64,000 bases of DNA from assembly GCF_000712295.1 (NCBI RefSeq), contig NZ_JMKI01000031.1:1-64000 (forward strand). The letters run 5' to 3'. Below are positions 25,494-33,607 of this stretch, piece by piece. The position numbers and the translations under genes are program-made. The notes beneath the pieces were generated by a model. The model was given only the letters and a program-made list of their open reading frames with translations. It made no database searches and was not told where the DNA came from. Each line of letters starts with the position of its first letter. Within the stretch, counting starts at the first letter, position 1. This DNA comes from Synergistes jonesii (GTDB taxonomy: Bacteria; Synergistota; Synergistia; Synergistales; Synergistaceae).

Positions 25494-26144
25494 ATGGTTG
25501 TTTCTTCTTCCGCCATACACACTGCGGCGGAGTTCGTCTATGATCAGTTGAGAAAAAAAATATTCGAGAAAGCGCTTACCAGCGGGCAGCGGCTGCCCGA
25601 GGTAGCCATAGCGAAAGATCTGAACGTGAGCCGCACGCCGGTGCGCGAGGCGCTGAGGCGTCTGGAGAGCGAGGGGCTTGTGCAGATAATACCCGGCTGG
25701 GGCGCGTGTCTCGCGTCGCCGTCGAAGCAGGAGATAATAGACACTTACGAGGTGCGCGAGGACTTGGAGACCATGGCTATACGCAAAGCTGCGAAGCGTA
25801 TCACGCCGCTGCAGCTGTGCCGCCTGCAGGAACAGATCGACGCCGAGCGGGAGACGTTCGTCAACCGCGACCTCGAATCGTATCTGAAGGTCAACGACAA
25901 TTTCCATATAATCATCGCGGAGTCCTCCGGCAACAGCACACTCGTCGGCTACGTAAAAAATATCCTCTCGCGGATATTCGTGCAGATGATTTTCTTTGAA
26001 TCGTTCTTCGACTTCGACACAAATCCCAGCCTCGAAGAGCATATCGCCATACTTAACGCGCTGAAGGAACACGACGAGGCCGAATGCGTGCGCCTGATGA
26101 AGGAGCATCTGCGGCTGTCGATGGAGGGGCTGAAGGCTAAGTAA
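25494..26144 (+). CDS. GntR-family transcriptional regulator (FCD/FadR type)
   Basis: 216 residues from ATG 25494, with GGGGG upstream; an earlier TTG at 25488 is less likely. The winged helix spans about residues 5-70 (DQLRKKIFEKALTSGQRLPE, RTPVREALRRLESEGLV). The all-helical FCD ligand domain follows, with metal-binding-type residues such as the Asp/His set around NDNFHIIIAESSGNS and the later HLRLSMEGL. It is divergent from the SDR-gcvPA-gcvPB operon and is its probable local regulator, sensing an organic acid or amino acid derivative. Confidence 0.9.
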   Translation: MVVSSSAIHTAAEFVYDQLRKKIFEKALTSGQRLPEVAIAKDLNVSRTPVREALRRLESEGLVQIIPGWGACLASPSKQEIIDTYEVREDLETMAIRKAAKRITPLQLCRLQEQIDAERETFVNRDLESYLKVNDNFHIIIAESSGNSTLVGYVKNILSRIFVQMIFFESFFDFDTNPSLEEHIAILNALKEHDEAECVRLMKEHLRLSMEGLKAK

Positions 26145-26176
26145 AATTCAGCGAGGTTGAGAGTCGTTTTGATTCG

Positions 26177-26305
26177 TTGCGCCGGGCGATGCGACGCGTT
26201 ATAATAGCAGGTCGTAGATGTCCGCTTTTGGGGAGGAGTTCCGCAAAGGGGGAGGCTTATATAAACGCGCTCATCAGGGCCTTCCGGCGGGAGGCCCCTG
26301 TTTTT
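26177..26305 (+). promoter_or_regulatory. Promoter and terminator-bearing leader of the hydrogenase-maturation operon
   Basis: TTGCGC (26177-26182) and TATAAT (26200-26205) are 17 bases apart. About 65 bases into the transcript a stem closed by GGGCC and GGCCC (26277-26297) is followed by CTGTTTTT (26298-26305). The next gene starts only 23 bases later. A terminator inside a short leader implies either attenuation or a small RNA. The leader matches no riboswitch I recognise. Confidence 0.55.
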
Positions 26306-26327
26306 ATATCGAGGAGGATGAGTCTCT

Positions 26328-26591
26328 GTGTGCGAGGCAAAGAAAGAAGAAAGCAGGATAGGTGTGGCGGCCGTCATCGTCGAGGACATGGATAGCGTGC
26401 GCGAGATAAACGAAGCCCTGCACGCGTTCAGCGACCTTGTCGTCGGCCGGCTGGGGATTCCCTACCGCGAACGCGGCGTCTCCGTCATCTCCATCATACT
26501 CGACGGAGACCCCGACAGGATAAGCGCACTTACCGGCAGGCTGGGAAAGATAAAATCCGTAACGGTCAAGGCCGTGATGTCGAAAAAGTAG
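26328..26591 (+). CDS. TM1266-family iron-only hydrogenase system regulator
   Basis: 87-residue ACT-like small protein starting at GTG 26328, ten bases after GAGGAGG. The sequence RIGVAAVIVEDMDSVREINE...GIPYRERGVSVISIILDGD is characteristic of the putative regulator found with HydE/F/G genes. Its biochemical function is not established. It is the first gene of a unit with a 59-residue ORF and hydF. Confidence 0.85.
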   Translation: MCEAKKEESRIGVAAVIVEDMDSVREINEALHAFSDLVVGRLGIPYRERGVSVISIILDGDPDRISALTGRLGKIKSVTVKAVMSKK

Positions 26592-26602
26592 GGCGCAGAG
26601 AG

Positions 26603-26782
26603 ATGACTCAGCAGGATAGAGGTTTGCCTATGGACGGAGCCGAGGCGGCGTATCCGCGGCGCGGCTTCGGCCTGCGGATCAGCAAAGCCGGCGTCAGGAG
26701 GCCCGTGCGCAGGCAGGATTTTCTGCTTGGCAACGGATCGCGGCGCACGATAATCGACGATGTCAGAAAGCTGGTGAAGTAA
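26603..26782 (+). CDS. Small ORF of unknown function between the TM1266-type gene and hydF
   Basis: 59 codons, ATG 26603 to TAA 26782. AGAG lies just upstream and the stop abuts the hydF ATG exactly, so it fits a co-translated gene. The protein is basic (MTQQDRGLPMDGAEAAYPRR, then GFGLRISKAGVRRPVRRQDF, then LLGNGSRRTIIDDVRKLVK). No cysteines, no membrane segment. I do not recognise it. Confidence 0.6.
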   Translation: MTQQDRGLPMDGAEAAYPRRGFGLRISKAGVRRPVRRQDFLLGNGSRRTIIDDVRKLVK

Positions 26783-27994
26783 ATGGCGCTCACCGACACT
26801 CCGCGTTCGAACAGGCTGCATATCGCCTTTTACGGAAGGCGCAACGCCGGAAAATCAAGCCTGATAAACATGGCGACGGGGCAGGAGACGGCGCTCGTCT
26901 CGGAGTACGCGGGGACGACGACGGACCCTGTCATAAAGAGCATGGAGCTGTTGCCGCTCGGCCCTATCGCCGTCATAGACACGGCGGGGCTCGACGACAC
27001 AGGAGAGCTCGGCGCGCTGCGCATCGAGCGCTCGAAAGAGATGATGAAGCGCACCGACCTCGCGCTGCTCGTCGTGGGCGCCGCTCAGGAGGAATTTTCT
27101 CTCGAAAAGGGGTGGCTAGCCGAGCTGCGTGCGCGCGGCGTCACGACGGCCGGCGTGCTGAACCAGATCGACAGAATTTTGCCGGAAGCTGCGGAGGAGA
27201 AGCGCGCGCTTCTCGAAGAGGAATTCGGCATCCCCTTCGCCTCCGTCTCGGCGCTGGATAAAAAGTACCGCCCGGCCCTGCTGTCGCTGATCGTCAAAAA
27301 CGCCCCGACGGATTTCGAAGCGCCGACTCTCGCCGGCGACCTCTTCGCGCCGGGATCGGCGGTCGTGCTCGTCGCGCCGCAGGATATACAGGCGCCTAAG
27401 GGACGGCTGATCCTGCCGCAGGTGCAGGTGATGCGCGACATCCTCGACCATAAGGGCATGGCGCTGACCTGTACCGCGGACAATTTCCCGCGGATGCTCG
27501 CTTCGCTCAAGGAGCCGCCGGCGCTCGTCATCACGGATTCCCAGGTCTTTGCGAAGGTGAACGCGGCGCTGTCGCGCGAGGTGCCTTTGACCTCCTTTTC
27601 GATAATAATGGCGCGCGCGAAGGGGGAGCTCTCCGTCTTCATCGACGGCGCCAAGGCCATAGGCGCGCTGAAGCCGACCGACAGGGTGCTGATCGCCGAG
27701 GCCTGCACTCACGCGCCGCTGACGGAGGACATCGGGCGCGAAAAGCTGCCGCGCTGGCTTCGCGAACGCGCCGGCGCCGGGCTCAAAACCGAGGTGAAGG
27801 CCGGCCTCGACTTCCCGAAGAATCTGAAGGATTACGCGCTGATACTGCACTGCGGCGGCTGCATGTTCAACAGGAAACAGCTGATGAGCCGCATCATAGA
27901 GGCGCAGTCGGCCGGCGTGCCGATAACGAATTACGGCATCGCCATCGCCTATCTCGGCGGCATACTCGACCGCGTAACGGAAATGTTCAAATAG
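26783..27994 (+). CDS. hydF: [FeFe]-hydrogenase H-cluster maturation GTPase HydF
   Basis: Scaffold GTPase that assembles the [2Fe] subcluster before transfer to the hydrogenase, 403 residues. The N-terminal GTPase domain has P-loop FYGRRNAGKSSLIN, TTTDPV, DTAGLDD and LNQID. The C-terminal Fe-S cluster domain has EACTHAPLTEDIG and ILHCGGCMFN, giving the CxHx(n)HCxxC cysteine set. It is the last gene of the 26177 unit. hydE, hydG and the hydrogenase are not in the window. Confidence 0.95.
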   Translation: MALTDTPRSNRLHIAFYGRRNAGKSSLINMATGQETALVSEYAGTTTDPVIKSMELLPLGPIAVIDTAGLDDTGELGALRIERSKEMMKRTDLALLVVGAAQEEFSLEKGWLAELRARGVTTAGVLNQIDRILPEAAEEKRALLEEEFGIPFASVSALDKKYRPALLSLIVKNAPTDFEAPTLAGDLFAPGSAVVLVAPQDIQAPKGRLILPQVQVMRDILDHKGMALTCTADNFPRMLASLKEPPALVITDSQVFAKVNAALSREVPLTSFSIIMARAKGELSVFIDGAKAIGALKPTDRVLIAEACTHAPLTEDIGREKLPRWLRERAGAGLKTEVKAGLDFPKNLKDYALILHCGGCMFNRKQLMSRIIEAQSAGVPITNYGIAIAYLGGILDRVTEMFK

Positions 27995-28160
27995 TGCCCT
28001 CCGGCGCAAAGCAGTATAAAACAGCAAATGCGGCGCCGTCAGATACATGAACATGGAACTTCTGAAAGGAGACTGAGGCGAAACCGAAACGGCCTAACGG
28101 TCAAACTGACACCGGCATATCAGCACAGGCAATTTGTGCTCTGAAAAAATGTGCGCATAA
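27995..28160. other. Left border of the restriction-modification island
   Basis: The GC-rich hydF end gives way to AT-rich sequence around 28080-28160. No gene, tRNA or clear attachment site is visible. Confidence 0.4.
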
Positions 28161-28309
28161 TTCCTGACACAACCCAAAAATCAGTTGAGGCAGAGTATTA
28201 AGCAATCAGCGAATACAAATATCAATGCCGAAAACATTAAAAGCACTTTTATAAAATTGCCATCATTACCTGAACAGCAGAAGATTGGGGACTTTTTTGC
28301 TGAATTCGG

Positions 28310-28338
28310 CAACCTTATCACTCTTCATCAGCGTGAGC
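28310..28338 (+). repeat. Left copy of the 29-bp inverted repeat flanking the recombinase
   Basis: Perfect inverted match to 29318-29346, enclosing the recombinase gene. It encodes N-L-I-T-L-H-Q-R-E in hsdS frames. The active hsdS has the same element at 34780-34808 with one mismatch (CACTCTT here, CACCCTT there) and a shorter version at 34166-34192. Confidence 0.85.
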
Positions 28339-28356
28339 GCAATGATGAAGAGTGAT
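28317..28356. terminator. 14-bp perfect stem-loop beside the recombinase stop
   Basis: ATCACTCTTCATCA (28317-28330) and TGATGAAGAGTGAT (28343-28356) are exact complements with a 12-base loop. The stem uses the inner part of the inversion repeat. It may end transcription from either side, or form part of a recombination site. Confidence 0.55.
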
Positions 28357-28361
28357 TGTTA

Positions 28362-29291
28362 TCAAGAGAGCCCGGACAAAGACCGCATAACAAGGTCTAC
28401 ATCCTGATTTTCGAGTTCTTGAATTATGTGCAAATATGTTTTCTGGGTTGTCGTCATGCTGGCATGGCCAAGTCTTCTTGCCACGCTTGCGATAGATACT
28501 CCGGCGAAGAGGAGCAAAGATGCATGGGTATGCCGTAGTCCGTGTATGGTAATGACTGGGATTCCTGCTTTTTTACAATGCCGGGCTAAAATACTATTGA
28601 CCGTTGAATTGTAAACACATGGCTTTTTTACAAAGATGGGCTCGTCTTCCGGAATCTTTCGTACAAGTTCTGAGAACTGAATAACAGTTTGCCAGTCGAT
28701 TTGTATTTTTCTAACCGATGACCTGTTTTTCGTTGGCAAAAAGCCTCCGTTTCCTTTATAGTCCCATGTCTTGCTTATAGAAAGAGTCTGGTGAGCAAAA
28801 TCAAAATCTTTGGGCGTTAAAGCCAGCGCTTCTGAGAACCTCATTCCAGTCTTTGTTACCAATAAAATGAACCAATCCCAATTAATTTCTCCCTTTAGAT
28901 TGAGCGAACTAAGAAGCGTGTGGAGCTCAAATTGGTTGATGTATTTATCCTTTTTTTCGGACGGTTGCTTTCCCTTGATTATAGCTTTACGGGTAGGGTC
29001 TTTTTCAATTAGTCCGTCGTCTACTGCATCTTGAATGGCGCCTTTCAACTGATGATGGAAATCCATTGTCGTCTGCCTTTCATGGTAGCGCGCATAATTG
29101 TTCAACAGCTGCTGATATGTTACTCTGTTCAACTCACATATCTGCAACTCCGGAATTAGTTTGACAATCCATGAATGGGACATCTTATATTTGTCCATCG
29201 TGACTTTTCTTACAGCGCCCTCTTTGTACACACTTATCCATTGGGCATAATAATCGCAAAACAAGTCGTTTCCTTTGATTTTACTTAACAT
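28362..29291 (-). CDS. Tyrosine site-specific recombinase (hsdS invertase candidate)
   Basis: About 309 residues from ATG 29291, with GGAGG at ideal spacing. The N-terminal SAM-like core-binding domain (DYYAQWISVYKEGAVRKVTM) is followed by the catalytic domain with Arg in TKTGMRFSEALAL, HGLRHTHASLLL (HxxR), LGHASMTTTQKTYLHI (His and nucleophile Tyr). All catalytic residues are present. It lies between perfect 29-bp inverted repeats and next to a silent hsdS cassette, the arrangement of phase-variable type I systems, so it most likely inverts hsdS DNA. Confidence 0.9.
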   Translation of the reverse strand: MLSKIKGNDLFCDYYAQWISVYKEGAVRKVTMDKYKMSHSWIVKLIPELQICELNRVTYQQLLNNYARYHERQTTMDFHHQLKGAIQDAVDDGLIEKDPTRKAIIKGKQPSEKKDKYINQFELHTLLSSLNLKGEINWDWFILLVTKTGMRFSEALALTPKDFDFAHQTLSISKTWDYKGNGGFLPTKNRSSVRKIQIDWQTVIQFSELVRKIPEDEPIFVKKPCVYNSTVNSILARHCKKAGIPVITIHGLRHTHASLLLFAGVSIASVARRLGHASMTTTQKTYLHIIQELENQDVDLVMRSLSGLS

Positions 29292-29317
29292 TTTTTCCTC
29301 CAATAAATTCTAAAAAT

Positions 29318-29346
29318 GCTCACGCTGATGAAGAGTGATAAGGTTG
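29318..29346 (-). repeat. Right copy of the 29-bp inverted repeat, end of the silent hsdS cassette
   Basis: Exact inverted counterpart of 28310-28338. It includes the same T that distinguishes both silent-locus copies from the two active-hsdS copies, consistent with exchange between the silent copies. Confidence 0.85.
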
Positions 29347-29816
29347 TCTATACCTCTGAAAAAGCCACTAATCCGAATCTGCTCTTCATGACTCGGATAG
29401 GATAAATCTATCTTTTCCAAGTCCGTATTATGAAGGTGAACAACCGACTTTCCTTGTGCCATTTTAGCCATATCGTTATGTGGCTTTCCATTAGAAATGC
29501 TGATAGCTAAAAATGCGGAATCAATATCTGTTGGTGGAGTGATGATATTAAGGTCGCCACCAAGCAAAACCCCTGATTTTTCAACGACTGAGGCGATTGA
29601 AATATCCTCTGCTGTTTCTCCAGAAGCAGGCACGATTACCTCACCGCCACGACTAAATACCGAACCAGGTTTTTCATCGGCAAAGGTATCAACATCAGCT
29701 ATTACCGTTTCATACTTTGTATAGAGCCTGCCGTATAGGATGATGGGTGTCCCGGACTCCTTCAAGTCACCTTTGGAATAGCCTGTTCCTTTCGAGAACT
29801 GTACCATCTCGCCAAG

Positions 29817-29834
29817 CTTACGCTGTTCCCAAGC
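29817..29834 (-). repeat. WEQRK-coding element, silent cassette copy
   Basis: GCTTGGGAACAGCGTAAG on the minus strand. Identical 18-mers occur on the plus strand in the active hsdS at 33659-33676 and 34292-34309, at the start of each recognition domain. This makes inverted pairs between silent and active loci. Confidence 0.85.
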
Positions 29835-29918
29835 GATTGTAAAAAACTTTTCAATGCACTTGTAAAATTGAAATGAAAATGCCATAATAAAGCTATTAAT
29901 ATGCATAGGAGATGCGGG

Positions 29919-30149
29919 ATGAATCTTTCTAATGAGATTAAGATAATTCGTCAAAAGGCTTTTATGACACAAGAAGCTTTTGCAAAGGCGCTGAATGTTG
30001 CATTTTCGACGGTAAATCGTTGGGAATCAGGGAAAACGCACCCTAATATGACAGCTATGAAGCAGCTGAAAATTTTCTGTGATGTAAATAATATATCTTT
30101 TGATGAACTTCAGAATGCATGGTTGAATAAATCGAAGGAGGTAAAATGA
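29919..30149 (+). CDS. XRE-family helix-turn-helix regulator
   Basis: 76 residues from ATG 29919, preceded by AGGAG; the ATG at 29901 lacks a ribosome site. The whole protein is a single HTH_3 domain: EIKIIRQKAFMTQEAFAKAL, then NVAFSTVNRWESGKTHPNMT. It probably controls the downstream nuclease and restriction genes, like a C-protein. It overlaps the next gene by four bases. Confidence 0.85.
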   Translation: MNLSNEIKIIRQKAFMTQEAFAKALNVAFSTVNRWESGKTHPNMTAMKQLKIFCDVNNISFDELQNAWLNKSKEVK

Positions 30150-30982
30150 TGGCCACAAGCAAGAAACTTGAGATCATTTATCACGATGGTCAGCCTGACG
30201 GCATTCGTTCAGTTCGCCGCCATCTTTCAACTGTTACGACCTATGTCATTCCTCGCACAATGCTTTCTGATGCAAAAAACATCTCCGGTATCAATCGCCC
30301 GGGTATCTATTATCTTATAAACGAAGATGAAGACAACAATATAGCTCAGATTTATATTGGTCAGACACGAAACGGCATCAGCAGACTGGACGATCATAAC
30401 CGTTCAAAAGATTTCTGGAACAAGGCAATTATGTTCTTGGCGGATAATAAGACCTTTTCTTTGGATATCATAAGCGGCCTTGAAGAATATGCCATCTCCA
30501 AAGCATGGGAGTCAAAACGCTATAAGGTTGAAAACTCTGTTAAGCCTAAATACGACATTGATGAATACGATCTTGTTTCTATTGAAGAAATATACGATGA
30601 AATCAAGTTCGTGATGGCAACATTGGGCTATAAACTGGAAAATACGCAGGAGAACACAAAAAACGCTCAAATCCTTCATACCACCCGAAACGGAATAACC
30701 GCCCTTGGCGTTTATAGCGGCGACAAGTTCGATGTTCTCGAAGGCTCTGAAATCAATATGGACAAGCCTGTTCACCTACCGAAGTATAACAAGCAGAGGC
30801 AGGAGCTTTTGGACGATGGTCATATCATTTCAGAAAACGGAAAATCAATTCTGAAAATCACCCTGACATTCAACACCCCCAGCGGAGCGAGCAACTTTGT
30901 TCTTGGAGGATCAACAAACGGTTGGGCTGAATGGAAGAACAGTGATGGAAAAACCTTAGATGAACTTTTCCGCAAATCATAG
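30146..30982 (+). CDS. GIY-YIG nuclease with C-terminal DUF4357 domain
   Basis: 278 residues. The GIY-YIG core is GIYYLINEDEDNNIAQIYIGQ with the Arg-containing TRNGISRLDDHN at about residues 50-90 and the metal-binding Glu in SGLEEYAISKAWE. The C-terminal FNTPSGASNFVLGGSTNGWA and WKNSDGKTLDEL is DUF4357. Proteins of this build sit beside restriction-modification genes and may be accessory nucleases. It follows the XRE gene and lies 65 bases ahead of hsdM. Confidence 0.85.
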   Translation: MMATSKKLEIIYHDGQPDGIRSVRRHLSTVTTYVIPRTMLSDAKNISGINRPGIYYLINEDEDNNIAQIYIGQTRNGISRLDDHNRSKDFWNKAIMFLADNKTFSLDIISGLEEYAISKAWESKRYKVENSVKPKYDIDEYDLVSIEEIYDEIKFVMATLGYKLENTQENTKNAQILHTTRNGITALGVYSGDKFDVLEGSEINMDKPVHLPKYNKQRQELLDDGHIISENGKSILKITLTFNTPSGASNFVLGGSTNGWAEWKNSDGKTLDELFRKS

Positions 30983-31047
30983 CATAGTCCGTTTTTTGGT
31001 ACATAAGATAAAATATAACCGTCAAATAATATTTTGGAGGAAGCCGT

Positions 31048-33606
31048 ATGAATAAGCAGCAACTTGCTTCTAAGATCTGGGAATCAGCAAATAAAATGCG
31101 ATCCAAGATTGAAGCGAATGAGTACAAGGATTATATTTTAGGCTTTATCTTCTATAAATTTCTTTCTGACAAGGAAATAAAATATCTGAAGCAGAACGAC
31201 TGGACTGATGAAGATATCAAAGGTTTTCTGAATGAAGATGACAGAGAGACCGTTGAAAGTATTCATAAGAACGTGGGCTACTTTATCGCCTATGAGAATT
31301 TGTTTTCAACCTGGCTTGAAATGGGTTCGGACTTTAATGTGTCCAACGTCCGTGATGCCCTTTCCGCGTTCAGCAGACTGATTAACGCATCGCACAAAAA
31401 AGTCTTTGACAAGATTTTTGATACCTTGCAGACCGGTCTTTCTAAGCTGGGCGACAGCTCCGGTACCCAAACCAAGGCAATCAGCGATTTGATCCATCTG
31501 ATTAAGGATATCCCGATGGATAGCAAGCAGGATTATGATGTGCTGGGCTTCATTTATGAGTATCTGATTTCCAATTTTGCCGCAAACGCCGGCAAAAAAG
31601 CGGGCGAATTCTACACCCCACACGAAGTATCGCTGCTCATGTCTGAAATCGTTGCTGACCACCTCAAGGATAGAACCGAAATCAAAATTTACGACCCGAC
31701 CAGCGGCTCCGGCTCCCTGCTTATCAATATCGGTAAATGCGTTGCAAAATACATGGGCGACGGCGATAAAATCAAATACTATGCGCAGGAGCTCAAGGAA
31801 AACACCTATAACCTGACGAGAATGAACTTGGTCATGCGCGGTATATTGCCGGACAATATCGCCACGCGAAACGGTGATACGCTGGAGGAAGACTGGCCGT
31901 ACTTTGATGAAAGCGACCCTGTTGGTACTTATGATCCTCTTTATGTGGACGCTGTTGTTTCCAATCCGCCGTATTCACAGAACTGGAACCCCGCAAATAA
32001 GGAATCAGACCCGCGTTACAAGTCCTATGGACTTGCCCCGAAAGGAAAAGCGGATTATGCCTTCCTGCTTCATGACCTTTACCATATTAAACCCGACGGT
32101 TTAATGACCATCGTTCTTCCGCACGGTGTTTTGTTCCGTGGCGGTGAAGAAGGCGAAATCCGTAAAAATCTTATTGAAAACAACAAGATTGATGCCATTA
32201 TTGGTCTGCCTGCTAATATTTTCTTCGGCACAGGTATCCCTACGATTATCATGGTGCTGAAACAGCGCCGCAGCAATACGGACGTATTGATTATCGATGC
32301 ATCCAAGGGCTTTGAAAAGGTTGGAAAGACCAATAAGCTCCGCGCTTCTGATATTAAAAAGATCGTGGACGCAGTAACTTCCCGTGTGAGCATTCCCAAG
32401 TTCTCCAGGGTCGTGAGCAGAGAAGAAATCCGTCAGAACGATTACAACCTGAATATTCCCCGCTATGTGGATTCTTCTGAAAAGCCAGAAAGCTGGGATA
32501 TTTATGCCTCCATGTTTGGCGGCATCCCTGCCGGTGAAGTAAATGACCTGAGTGCGTACTGGGATGCTTTTCCCACACTCAAAAAAGCTTTGTTTGACGA
32601 TGCTGATGCTCCCTATCTGCATTTCAATGTTGAGGACATCAAGAAAACTGTTTCGGAACATGCTGACGTTACCGCTTTTGAGGGAAAATTCAAATCCGCC
32701 TTTGACGGCTTTGATTCTTATCTGGCTGAAGAATTAATCGGCGGAATGGATGCCATCAACATTTCCAAGGAAGAAAGCGCTCTTTCCGCGAAGATATTCG
32801 ACCGTCTTGACGGTATTCCGCTTGTTGACAGATACGAAGCATATCAGCTTCTGGACAATGAATGGAGCAGAATCGCAGTTGACCTTGAAATAATCCAGAC
32901 CGAAGGATTTGACGCCGCAAAGAAAGTTGACCCCAATATGGTCGTCAGGAAAAAAGACGGCAAGGATACCGAAGTTCAGGATGGCTGGATCGGCCATGTA
33001 ATCCCCTTTGAACTGGTTCAGGAAAAGCATCTGTCTGAAAAGCTTTCTGCACTCAAAGCAAACGAGACCCGCCTGACGGAAATTGCCGCCGGATTTGAAG
33101 AACAGCTCGACGAGCTGCCCGAAGAGGAAAAAGAAAAGGATTTTGTCAATGATGACAAAACAGCTTTTGTTGCCGCCGCAGTAAAGAAAGCAATCAAGGC
33201 GAAAGAGGTTGAACCGGAAATCCTTGACATTCTGAAAAAGGTCGATGCACTTGTTGCAGAGGAGAAGGCCGCCAAGAAGAAAGTCAAGGACGATTCCGCG
33301 GCACTTCATCTTGAAACAAAAGCAAAGATCGAACAGCTTTCTGACGATGAGGTAAAAGAACTCTTGAGGGAAAAGTGGATCGCACCCGTTGTAAACGGTC
33401 TTTCTAAGCTGCCCGGCGGCATTGTAAACGGGTTTGTTTCAAAGCTGGAAGCTCTCGCCAAGAAGTACGAGACAACTTTCTTTGAAGTCGAAGAAGAAAT
33501 CCGCAATGTAGAATCCGACTTGGCCGGTATGTTGGAACAACTCACGGGCAATGATTACGACATGCAGGGGCTTGCGGAGTTCAAAAAGCTTCTTGGAGGT
33601 GAATAA
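31048..33606 (+). CDS. hsdM: Type I restriction-modification methyltransferase subunit HsdM
   Basis: N6-adenine methylase of the HsdM2-HsdS complex, 852 residues. The N-terminal helical domain is LASKIWESANKMRSKIEANE. The S-adenosylmethionine motif is YDPTSGSGSLLINIGKC and the catalytic motif IV is VVSNPPYSQNW. At more than 800 residues it is longer than the classic 500-residue HsdM; the extra C-terminal third is acidic and helical (DEQLDELPEEEKEKDFVNDD-type stretches), as in a known long-HsdM group. TTGGAGGAAG precedes the ATG, and hsdS starts two bases after its stop. Confidence 0.95.
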   Translation: MNKQQLASKIWESANKMRSKIEANEYKDYILGFIFYKFLSDKEIKYLKQNDWTDEDIKGFLNEDDRETVESIHKNVGYFIAYENLFSTWLEMGSDFNVSNVRDALSAFSRLINASHKKVFDKIFDTLQTGLSKLGDSSGTQTKAISDLIHLIKDIPMDSKQDYDVLGFIYEYLISNFAANAGKKAGEFYTPHEVSLLMSEIVADHLKDRTEIKIYDPTSGSGSLLINIGKCVAKYMGDGDKIKYYAQELKENTYNLTRMNLVMRGILPDNIATRNGDTLEEDWPYFDESDPVGTYDPLYVDAVVSNPPYSQNWNPANKESDPRYKSYGLAPKGKADYAFLLHDLYHIKPDGLMTIVLPHGVLFRGGEEGEIRKNLIENNKIDAIIGLPANIFFGTGIPTIIMVLKQRRSNTDVLIIDASKGFEKVGKTNKLRASDIKKIVDAVTSRVSIPKFSRVVSREEIRQNDYNLNIPRYVDSSEKPESWDIYASMFGGIPAGEVNDLSAYWDAFPTLKKALFDDADAPYLHFNVEDIKKTVSEHADVTAFEGKFKSAFDGFDSYLAEELIGGMDAINISKEESALSAKIFDRLDGIPLVDRYEAYQLLDNEWSRIAVDLEIIQTEGFDAAKKVDPNMVVRKKDGKDTEVQDGWIGHVIPFELVQEKHLSEKLSALKANETRLTEIAAGFEEQLDELPEEEKEKDFVNDDKTAFVAAAVKKAIKAKEVEPEILDILKKVDALVAEEKAAKKKVKDDSAALHLETKAKIEQLSDDEVKELLREKWIAPVVNGLSKLPGGIVNGFVSKLEALAKKYETTFFEVEEEIRNVESDLAGMLEQLTGNDYDMQGLAEFKKLLGGE

Positions 33607-33607
33607 C

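Larger units (their letters stand above)
28161..28357 (+). pseudogene. hsdS: 3' remnant of an hsdS gene
   Basis: Open for 65 codons after a stop at 28158. It reads as the end of an HsdS target-recognition half: QSANTNINAENIKS, then LPEQQKIGDFFAEFGNLITL, then HQRERNDEE and stop. There is no start codon and no N-terminal domain. It contains one copy of the LITLHQR-coding repeat (28310-28338) that also occurs in the silent cassette and in the active hsdS. It is convergent with the recombinase gene. Confidence 0.75.
29310..29834 (-). pseudogene. hsdS: Silent hsdS target-recognition cassette
   Basis: One half-subunit of HsdS running from WEQRKLGEMVQFSKGTGYSK to LITLHQREHF and stop. It begins at the shared 18-bp element at 29817-29834 and has no proper HsdS N-terminus: upstream sequence is unrelated AT-rich DNA, although the frame stays open to 29972. 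It is on the opposite strand from the active hsdS and bounded by the same two repeats, so it looks like a store for an alternative DNA-recognition domain. Confidence 0.82.
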
